A stretch of 10,713 nucleotides of DNA from Roseobacter sp. (GTDB lineage: Bacteria; Pseudomonadota; Alphaproteobacteria; Rhodobacterales; Rhodobacteraceae). Below, one piece after another: positions 1 to 5,041 of the stretch (position 1 is its first letter; each line of letters opens with the position of its first letter). The stretch covers positions 1-10,713 of the forward strand of contig JAGXHB010000169.1 of the NCBI GenBank assembly GCA_024636425.1, written 5' to 3'. Below the pieces are notes generated by a model that saw only the letters and a program-made list of their open reading frames with translations, searched no databases and was not told the DNA's origin. The translations under genes were made by a program, and so were the position numbers.

Positions 1-374
1 CGCCTTTCCACGGGTCGATCGAACAAGCGAGCAAGGGAACCCAACGCAAATGGGCAAGCCTTGGCAAAGGACGGTCAACCAAGCTCAACTTTGGTGGTCA
101 AAACGCTGAACTTTCGTATCCGGGAGGCGAGATAAAGTTTATCGCCCGCATGGTTGAACAGAGCATGGAATTCGCAAACCAATGCCTGTGGTTTACCTCG
201 CTTGTCTCGAAAAAAGATAACCTGCAGCCTCTCCATCGAATTTTGGGAAAGGCCAAAGTTGCCGAATACAAAGTCGTCGACATGGCACAGGGACAGAAAA
301 CCAGTCGTTTTATTGCCTGGACGTACATGAAGGCAAAGCAGCGAACCTTGTTTGCAAACAAGGCAGAGACATAG
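1..374 (+). CDS. rlmF: 23S rRNA (adenine(1618)-N6)-methyltransferase, C-terminal part (cut by the window edge)
   Basis: An open frame runs from the left edge (first full codon at 3) to a TAG at 372-374, giving about 123 residues with no start in the window. The sequence matches the C-terminal part of RlmF (YbiN in E. coli), the SAM-dependent enzyme that methylates A1618 of 23S rRNA. Recognisable blocks are PFHGSIEQASKGTQRKW, LNFGGQNAEL, LWFTSLVSKKDNLQPL and MAQGQKTSRFIAWT. The first two bases (cg) followed by PF fit the end of the family's catalytic NPPF motif, so the SAM-binding half lies upstream of the window. GC over positions 1-360 is about 50% by hand count, lower than the ~60% of the copper genes, which hints at a different history. 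I see no strong terminator after it. Identification rests on remembered family motifs and is firm. Confidence 0.88.
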   Translation, partial: PFHGSIEQASKGTQRKWASLGKGRSTKLNFGGQNAELSYPGGEIKFIARMVEQSMEFANQCLWFTSLVSKKDNLQPLHRILGKAKVAEYKVVDMAQGQKTSRFIAWTYMKAKQRTLFANKAET

Positions 375-494
375 GGCCCGCTTGGCCTGAGTTCTGAAGT
401 GCTGGGGGTGGACAGATTTGTTCAAACGTTCGGCATTCGTCCAAACCATGACTGGTTGCCTGATTGAAAACCAACTAAACGATTTGCGGAAAGC

Positions 495-500
495 AGGGAG
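495..500 (+). promoter_or_regulatory. Ribosome binding site that fixes the start of the GspS-like gene
   Basis: AGGGAG lies 7 bases upstream of the ATG at 508. The same frame is open further upstream, to a TTG at 418 and an ATG at 448. Neither has a comparable purine-rich site, and the added residues do not resemble the family's N terminus. Confidence 0.6.
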
Positions 501-507
501 CGCCCGT

Positions 508-1722
508 ATGCAAAAGATCACATTGCCCGAACGGGCCAACTGGCGCGCTCATGCCCAAGAGGTCGGATTTACTTTTGCCGATATGCATGGCGAACCCTAC
601 TGGGATGAATCCTCGGCCTATGCGTTCTCGCTCGATCAGATCGAGAGCGGGTTGGAGGATCCTGCAACCGAGCTTCATGCCATGTGCCGGGAGGCCGTCG
701 CCCATATTATCGCCAGCGAAAGCCTGATGGAGCAGCTTGCGATCCCCGAAGCGCACCGCGATCTTGTCGCAGAAAGCTGGAACCGGGGCGATCCTGAAAT
801 CTACGGGCGGTTCGATTTCGCCTATGACGGACAGACGCCCGCCAAGCTTCTGGAGTATAATGCCGATACGCCGACCTCGCTTTATGAAAGCGCGGCCTTT
901 CAGTGGCAATGGCTTGAGGATCAATTGCGAGAAGGCGTGCTGCCAGAGGGGGCGGACCAGTTCAACGGGATCCACGAAGCGTTGGTCGCCCGGTTTGGCG
1001 AGGTTTTCGAGACCGGGAGCAACCTGCACTTTACCGCCGTAGCGGGTAACCCTGAGGATTATGGAACGGTTGAAGCCTTAGGCTGGGCCGCGCGTGACGC
1101 CGGGCTGGGCGCGCATTACTGCGATCTCGACAAGATCGCGCTTAGCGATGATGGCCAGTTTCTGGATGATGAGGACCGTCGGATCGCTGTTCTGTTCAAG
1201 CTCTACCCGTGGGAAGACCTGCTCCGCGATGACTATGCCGACCACATTGCCGGATCAGGGTGTCTGTTTCTTGAGCCTGCGTGGAAGTCGCTGCTGTCCA
1301 ACAAGGGGCTTTTGCCGGTGCTCTGGGAGATGTTCGAGGGGCATCCGAACCTCTTGCCTGCGTTTTTCGAGGCGGACGTGGACAATGCTGCTTCGGGCCG
1401 GGGAAAGACCTCTGCCATCCTCGCGCGGGCCGAGGCCGAACTGGAGGCCGCCCATGTGCGCAAGCCGATCCTGTCGCGGGAAGGTGCCTCTGTCTCGATC
1501 ATGCAATCCGGCAAAATCATCGAGCAGTCGAAGAATACCGAGTATTCCCAACACCCTCGCATCGTGCAGGCCTATGCGCCGTTGCCGCAATTCGACGGGT
1601 TTCGCCCGGTCGTCGGTGCTTGGGTCATCGGACAGACCTGTGCGGGCATCGGTATCCGCGAAGACCGCTCCCGCATCACCCAAGATTTGTCCCGGTTCAA
1701 ACCGCACTACATCACTGCATGA
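508..1722 (+). CDS. Glutathionylspermidine synthase-like ATP-grasp protein (YgiC/YjfC family)
   Basis: This is a 404-residue cytoplasmic protein of the GSP_synth family, the ATP-grasp half of glutathionylspermidine synthase without the N-terminal amidase domain. E. coli YgiC and YjfC are similar in size (about 390 residues). Family blocks seen in order are ERANWRAHAQEVGF near the start, GRFDFAYDG (100-108), KLLEYNADTPTSLYE (113-127), LFKLYPWEDLL (229-239), SNKGLLPVLWEMFEGHPNLLP (264-284), KPILSREGASVSI (319-331, ATP-grasp core) and a C terminus ending in RITQDLSRFKPHYI. The domain implies ATP-dependent amide-bond formation, but the substrate of these stand-alone homologues is not established, so no reaction is assigned. 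A stretch around 289-315 appears longer than I recall for the family and may be an insertion. The DUF1190 gene follows after 41 bases on the same strand and is the usual genomic partner. Confidence 0.88.
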   Translation: MQKITLPERANWRAHAQEVGFTFADMHGEPYWDESSAYAFSLDQIESGLEDPATELHAMCREAVAHIIASESLMEQLAIPEAHRDLVAESWNRGDPEIYGRFDFAYDGQTPAKLLEYNADTPTSLYESAAFQWQWLEDQLREGVLPEGADQFNGIHEALVARFGEVFETGSNLHFTAVAGNPEDYGTVEALGWAARDAGLGAHYCDLDKIALSDDGQFLDDEDRRIAVLFKLYPWEDLLRDDYADHIAGSGCLFLEPAWKSLLSNKGLLPVLWEMFEGHPNLLPAFFEADVDNAASGRGKTSAILARAEAELEAAHVRKPILSREGASVSIMQSGKIIEQSKNTEYSQHPRIVQAYAPLPQFDGFRPVVGAWVIGQTCAGIGIREDRSRITQDLSRFKPHYITA

Positions 1723-1763
1723 ACCCCAGGGATTAACGCCATGTTGAAGAAAGCAGGATCCTC

Positions 1764-2345
1764 ATGACCAAACGCTCGAAACGGGTTGCCATCGCTATTG
1801 TCGGAGCGGCAGCATTTGCCGTCGCTGGCTGCCGCGAGGAACAGGTGGATGCGGCCGCTTTCCCCGATATGCAAAGCTGCATTGACGAAGCGCCCAACAG
1901 CGGGATTTTCACCGCAGAAGACTGCCGGACGTTCTTTGCGGAGGCAGAAACCCTGCATGTGGAATCCGCGCCCCGCTATGACAGCCTCGCAGTCTGCGAA
2001 GAGCAGCATGGCGAAGGGGCCTGCGGCTCTGAAGCGACCACAAGTCAAGGCGGGTCAGGGGGCATCTTCATGCCGCTTCTGGCAGGCTATCTTATCGGCA
2101 ACATGCTGGGGGGACGGGCAGGGATGTCAGCGGCGCAACCGCTCTATAAAACCTCGGACGGGCGGTATACCAATGCGGCGCGCTCCAGCGTTTTTTCGAC
2201 CAACAGCGGGGCTGCAAAGCTGAACACCTCCCAATTCACCCGCCCTGCGACAACGGCAGGGAAAACGCCGATGACCCGCGCCACGGCGGCCTCCCGTGGG
2301 GGCTTTGGCACGTCCAGCAGGGGCCGCACGGGGTTTGGGGGATAG
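1764..2345 (+). CDS. DUF1190 family lipoprotein (YgiB/YjfM-like)
   Basis: This 193-residue protein starts at ATG 1764, with AGGA at 1755-1758 as ribosome binding site. The N terminus (RSKR, then a hydrophobic run) ends in the lipobox V-A-G-C with Cys23, so an exported lipoprotein is predicted. The mature part has four more cysteines (39, 54, 78, 87) in a DUF1190-type pattern: FPDMQSC..., TAEDCRTFFAEAETLH..., APRYDSLAVCEEQHGEGACG. A glycine/hydrophobic stretch follows (about 97-120), then a Ser/Thr/Gly/Arg-rich, low-complexity tail. Function is unknown. The family is repeatedly found next to GspS-like ATP-grasp genes (ygiB-ygiC, yjfM-yjfC in E. coli), as here, but in this window the ATP-grasp gene comes first. 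The 41-base spacing suggests co-transcription, with the hairpin at 2373-2390 ending the unit. Confidence 0.8.
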   Translation: MTKRSKRVAIAIVGAAAFAVAGCREEQVDAAAFPDMQSCIDEAPNSGIFTAEDCRTFFAEAETLHVESAPRYDSLAVCEEQHGEGACGSEATTSQGGSGGIFMPLLAGYLIGNMLGGRAGMSAAQPLYKTSDGRYTNAARSSVFSTNSGAAKLNTSQFTRPATTAGKTPMTRATAASRGGFGTSSRGRTGFGG

Positions 2346-2372
2346 GCAAACGTCCCGGACATGGGGGGGTGA

Positions 2373-2390
2373 AGGGCCGTTTCCGGCCCT
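2373..2390 (+). terminator. Hairpin terminator between convergent genes
   Basis: A perfect 7-bp GC-rich stem, AGGGCCG / CGGCCCT, with a TTTC loop lies 27 bases after the DUF1190 stop. The following bases are pyrimidine-rich (a loose T-rich tract around 2395-2404) rather than a clean T run. It sits between the DUF1190 gene and the convergent GMC oxidoreductase gene, which ends at 2414. It may serve both, though only the plus direction has any T enrichment. Confidence 0.6.
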
Positions 2391-2413
2391 CCGGTCGTTC
2401 TTTCACTTACCTG

Positions 2414-4249
2414 TCAGGCCGCATCGCTTTGCTTGAGAGCGTATTCGGCGATGATCATGTCTGACGCTTTCTCGCCGATCATGATCGACGCCGCATTGGT
2501 GTTGCCGCTGATGATATCGGGCATCACACTTGCATCAGCCACCCGAAGATTGGCGATGCCGTTCACCCGCAGCTCCGGATCGACGACCTCACCCATCCGG
2601 CAGGTAGAACACAGGTGATAGACGGTCGTGGAATAGTGCAGGGCCATGTTTTCCAGCAACGCATCGCTGAGCGGACCACCTTCGACATAACCGTGCTTCT
2701 TGGCCAGCGCCGGCGGCACGTTAAGCGGCCCCGGCTGAATCTCGCCCGGCCAGTTCGCCGCAATATCAAGGCATTTGCGCATCACCGCGACCATTACCTT
2801 GAGATCATGGGGATCGGTGAAATAGTTCATCCGGATGATTGGGGGGGCCATCGGATCAGCGCTCTCCAGCACGATCTCGCCCTTGCTGTGCGGCAGGACG
2901 GGGTTGGCAAGCAGCAGCATGTTCTCCTGATCGGCGGCCAGTGTCTTGGCCGGATCCGCGAAGAATGTGTCAAGATCTATGCGCAAGCGTTCGCCTAAAA
3001 GACTGGCGTCGTACCCGCAGGGCACATAGCCGATCTGTGCATCATGGCTGTGTTCGTCCCCCAAGCCGGTCGAAAAGAAGGCCACTGCATCATAAAGCGA
3101 CGATGACACGAGGCTTTCGCCCGTCTGTGTCCACTCTGTCAGGCGCCGCTCTGCCTCTGCTTTGAGGTCTGCCAGTTCGGGTGGCAAGGATGCGTCGTCG
3201 GCAGGATCCGCAGGCAACGGACCCGCAGGCGCGCGCAAGGCATCCGGACCTGCCGAGATGCCGACCTGTGCGACGGGCAGCCCGATCCCGGCGGCCTCAA
3301 AGAAAAGCGGGCAATGCAGGTGATCCTTGAGGTTTTTCCCCACGCCCGGCAGCTCGTGCAGACATTCGATATCGACCGCTTCGATCTCGCGGCGTGGCCC
3401 GATGCCCGACAACATCAGGATCTGGGGTGACCCGACAGCGCCGGCGCTCAGGATAACCTCGCGCGTTGCGGTGATGCTGTGTGTGGCACCTTCCGCATCA
3501 CGGTATTCGATCCCGGTCGCGGTGCGGTTCCCTGCGTCGCCCGACAGCACGACCTTTGTCACATGGGCGTGCGGGATGATCGTCAGGTTGCTGCGGCTTT
3601 CAACCGGACCCTGCAGAAAGGCGCGGTACGTGCTGGAGCGCATGCCGTTGCGGGTGGTGGTCTGGAACAGCGATGCCACCCCCGCAGCACCGCCGCGATT
3701 GCGACCATTATAGTCGCCCGTCGGGATCCCCGTCGTCTCTGCTGCCTTGACGAAATCACGCGACGCCGGAATCACAGGCGAGCGGACGGAGACGCCAAGC
3801 GGCCCGCCCGTGCCATGCGCCTCGCTGTCGATGGCGATCTCGTTGCTGGGCTTCAGATCTTCGCTCTTGATGAAATAGGGCAGCACATCGTCATAGCTCC
3901 ACCCCGTGGCACCTTGGGCTGCCCAATGATCGAAATCGCCCGGATGACCGCGGACATAGGCCATGTAGTTCAACCCGGAAGAGCCCCCCAGCATCTTGCC
4001 GCGCGGGACCGCCATCCGCTTGTCGCGCAATCCCAGACCTGCGTTGCCGGGATCGGCGGTGAACATCCAGTCGAACTGCGGATCAAGCTGAAGCGACGCG
4101 ACGGCGGCAGGCATCATCTCGTGATCGGGCGGCGGCCCGCCAGCCTCCACCAACGCAACGCTGCATCCTGTATCCTCGCTCAGACGTGTTGCGATCACGG
4201 CGCCGGCAGATCCGCCCCCAACGATGACGAAATCGAATTCTTTTGACAT
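2414..4249 (-). CDS. GMC family FAD-dependent oxidoreductase (choline/alcohol dehydrogenase-like)
   Basis: This 611-residue flavoprotein should oxidise an alcohol group of a small organic substrate, passing electrons to FAD. The substrate cannot be read from sequence. The start is set at ATG 4249 because GGGAGGGG lies 7 bases upstream and translation begins directly with the Rossmann strand. The frame is open for 42 more codons, but those do not look like GMC sequence. Seen in order: FVIVGGGSAGAVIATRL (7-23, FAD dinucleotide-binding GxGxxG), GMC signature 1 near 84-108 (GKMLGGSSGLNYMAYVRG), GMC signature 2 near 269-285 (SAGAVGSPQILMLSGIGP), and a C-terminal domain with YHLCSTCRMG (His545) and SGNTNAASIMIGEKASDMI (581-599), which carry the usual catalytic His and Asn. 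There is no signal peptide, so it should be cytoplasmic. An Ala/Pro/Asp-rich segment (about 330-365) looks like a lineage-specific insertion. No BetB or transporter gene sits beside it, so betA is not assigned. Confidence 0.92.
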   Translation of the reverse strand: MSKEFDFVIVGGGSAGAVIATRLSEDTGCSVALVEAGGPPPDHEMMPAAVASLQLDPQFDWMFTADPGNAGLGLRDKRMAVPRGKMLGGSSGLNYMAYVRGHPGDFDHWAAQGATGWSYDDVLPYFIKSEDLKPSNEIAIDSEAHGTGGPLGVSVRSPVIPASRDFVKAAETTGIPTGDYNGRNRGGAAGVASLFQTTTRNGMRSSTYRAFLQGPVESRSNLTIIPHAHVTKVVLSGDAGNRTATGIEYRDAEGATHSITATREVILSAGAVGSPQILMLSGIGPRREIEAVDIECLHELPGVGKNLKDHLHCPLFFEAAGIGLPVAQVGISAGPDALRAPAGPLPADPADDASLPPELADLKAEAERRLTEWTQTGESLVSSSLYDAVAFFSTGLGDEHSHDAQIGYVPCGYDASLLGERLRIDLDTFFADPAKTLAADQENMLLLANPVLPHSKGEIVLESADPMAPPIIRMNYFTDPHDLKVMVAVMRKCLDIAANWPGEIQPGPLNVPPALAKKHGYVEGGPLSDALLENMALHYSTTVYHLCSTCRMGEVVDPELRVNGIANLRVADASVMPDIISGNTNAASIMIGEKASDMIIAEYALKQSDAA

Positions 4250-4256
4250 TAATGTA

Positions 4257-4264
4257 CCCCTCCC
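4257..4264 (-). promoter_or_regulatory. Strong Shine-Dalgarno site that decides the GMC gene start
   Basis: Read on the minus strand, GGGAGGGG stands 7 bases before the ATG at 4249. This favours 4249 over upstream in-frame starts as far as 4375. Confidence 0.7.
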
Positions 4265-4315
4265 AAGGTCAGCGCCGGCCCCCGCTCTCCCCAGCAGTGA
4301 CAAACGCTCAAGTTC

Positions 4316-4337
4316 CGTGTCCCACCATAGGAACACG
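4316..4337. promoter_or_regulatory. Imperfect inverted repeat upstream of the GMC gene (possible operator)
   Basis: CGTGTCCC and GGAACACG form 8-bp arms with one mismatch, separated by 6 bases (ACCATA). The dyad sits 67 bases upstream of the GMC start, in the divergent 300-base region. The geometry fits a dimeric repressor site (for example TetR-like), but no regulator gene is adjacent and no clear -35/-10 pair was recognised, so this is only a candidate. Confidence 0.25.
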
Positions 4338-4480
4338 TACCCCCTCACCATGAAACGGTTTTCCCGATCGGACAACCTGCGAGATCAATTTCCCACTCAC
4401 GTTGCTGCGACCCCCGATACTCTGACCCTCGTGTTTCGGAATACTGTCGTGTGGCGCTATGCTGCGCTGCGTTCTTCGTT

Positions 4481-4494
4481 TCACAATCTTGTCC
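4481..4494. promoter_or_regulatory. CusR/CopR-like box upstream of the copper locus (candidate)
   Basis: TCACAATCTTGTCC matches 10 of the 12 specified positions of the E. coli CusR/CopR core TGACAA-NN-TTGTCA, keeping the central ACAA-NN-TTGT dyad. It lies 55 bases upstream of the first copper-locus gene (4550). CusR-type response regulators activate cus operons in copper or silver stress. No cusR or cusS gene is in this window, so the link depends on a regulator encoded elsewhere. Confidence 0.35.
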
Positions 4495-4514
4495 GTCTAT
4501 CACGAAGTTCTGAC

Positions 4515-4534
4515 TTGAAACCGGTACGTTTCAA
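4515..4534. promoter_or_regulatory. Perfect inverted repeat TTGAAAC-N6-GTTTCAA before the copper locus
   Basis: Two perfect 7-bp arms (4515-4521 and 4528-4534) flank a CGGTAC spacer, and the dyad ends 15 bases before ATG 4550. It resembles an operator for a dimeric regulator. It could also form a short hairpin in the leader RNA near the start codon. It does not match the CueR/HmrR pattern (ACCTTCC...GGAAGGT) that I know. The left arm reads as a good -35 (TTGAAA), but no convincing -10 was found at the right spacing. Confidence 0.4.
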
Positions 4535-4549
4535 AGCAAAGACTGCCTT

Positions 4550-4948
4550 ATGAACAACGCTTTGCCAAAATGCGGACTTTGGACCAGTCTGCGCGAGATG
4601 AGGGTATTTGTCCTTGTTCTTGCGTTGCTGTTGAACGCCATATTGCCAAGCGTTGCCGCAGCGCAGATGACCACCATTTCGCACCCGATGACATCCGACC
4701 AGATGGACCATGCAGCTATGGGCCATCACGAGATGTCAACCTCGTCGCAAGCCTCTTCTTTAGACCATGAAGACCACCGCAGTGCGTTGCATTGCATGTC
4801 GTCTGTCTGCTGCTATCAGGAAGCGTCGACACCTTTCGCGCTTGTGGCATCCGAAGCGTTTCTGACCAACAAGCAGTTGACAGATCGTGGTATCCATTTG
4901 CCCTCAGTTTCACGCGCCACCAAAGACCGTCCCCCTCAACAGATTTGA
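4550..4948 (+). CDS. Small secreted His/Met-rich protein with a C-x4-CC motif, heading the copper operon
   Basis: I do not recognise the family. The 132-residue product has an export signal, RVFVLVLALLLNAILPSVAAAQ (about 18-39), with likely cleavage after the AAA/AQ region. Residues 40-90 are rich in possible soft-metal ligands: seven His and six Met (for instance MDHAAMGHHEM and LDHEDH), followed by HCMSSVCC (81-88), a His-Cys plus C-x4-CC cluster. The remaining tail is polar and unremarkable. A periplasmic Cu(I)/Ag(I) binding or sensing role is inferred from composition and from its place 93 bases ahead of cusB on the same strand. Neither ATG 4550 nor the in-frame ATG 4598 (residue 17) has a good ribosome binding site. 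The later start would give a more standard signal peptide, so the start is uncertain. Confidence 0.65.
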   Translation: MNNALPKCGLWTSLREMRVFVLVLALLLNAILPSVAAAQMTTISHPMTSDQMDHAAMGHHEMSTSSQASSLDHEDHRSALHCMSSVCCYQEASTPFALVASEAFLTNKQLTDRGIHLPSVSRATKDRPPQQI

Positions 4949-4988
4949 TGAATTCCGGGTGCGTGATCCCTACTTGTGGGCCGCACGT

Positions 4989-5002
4989 TTGTAATTGATC
5001 AA
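4989..5002. promoter_or_regulatory. FNR/Dnr-type site upstream of cusB (candidate)
   Basis: TTGTAATTGATCAA matches 8 of 10 specified positions of the FNR-type consensus TTGAT-N4-ATCAA. The right half-site is perfect and the TTG-N8-CAA core is intact. It lies about 40 bases upstream of the cusB ATG (5042), in the 93-base gap after the small His/Met-rich gene. FnrL/Dnr regulators are common in Rhodobacterales. Oxygen- or NO-linked control of copper export is possible but unproven here. Confidence 0.3.
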
Positions 5003-5030
5003 ACACGGCTTCAGTAACGGGGCCGCGGTC

Positions 5031-5034
5031 GAGG
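5031..5034 (+). promoter_or_regulatory. Ribosome binding site that places the cusB start at ATG 5042
   Basis: GAGG at 5031-5034 is 7 bases from ATG 5042 but only 1 base from the in-frame GTG at 5036, so ATG 5042 is the better start. Confidence 0.6.
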
Positions 5035-5041
5035 TGTGACC

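Noticed and set aside
418..507. An N-terminal extension of the ATP-grasp protein from TTG 418 or ATG 448
   Set aside because: There is no ribosome binding site at these starts. The family N terminus begins naturally at ATG 508, which has AGGGAG at the right distance.
375..507. The intergenic stretch between rlmF and the ATP-grasp gene, checked for a terminator, promoter or small RNA
   Set aside because: Only a 4-bp GGCC...GGCC repeat just after rlmF and no convincing -35/-10 pair were seen. Nothing beyond the ribosome binding site can be supported.
75..539. A 154-codon minus-strand frame across the start of the window
   Set aside because: It lies opposite the RlmF coding sequence, which matches a known family over its whole visible length.
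1094..1747. A 217-codon plus-strand frame overlapping the ATP-grasp gene
   Set aside because: It is a shifted frame inside a conserved gene, rich in Arg/Ser/Pro, with no support of its own.
3479..4246. A 255-codon plus-strand frame opposite the GMC oxidoreductase
   Set aside because: It overlaps the FAD-binding half of a clear GMC gene, is Arg/His/Ala-rich and shows no family features.
4250..4375. An N-terminal extension of the GMC oxidoreductase (start at 4375)
   Set aside because: The extra 42 residues do not resemble GMC proteins, and a very strong ribosome binding site precedes ATG 4249.
4224..4553. A plus-strand frame across the intergenic region whose TGA overlaps ATG 4550 (inner ATG at 4350 would give about 67 residues)
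   Set aside because: The stop/start overlap looks like a coupled leader. But there is no ribosome binding site before 4224 or 4350, the product is Ser/Arg-rich without features, and the region is better explained as a divergent regulatory region.
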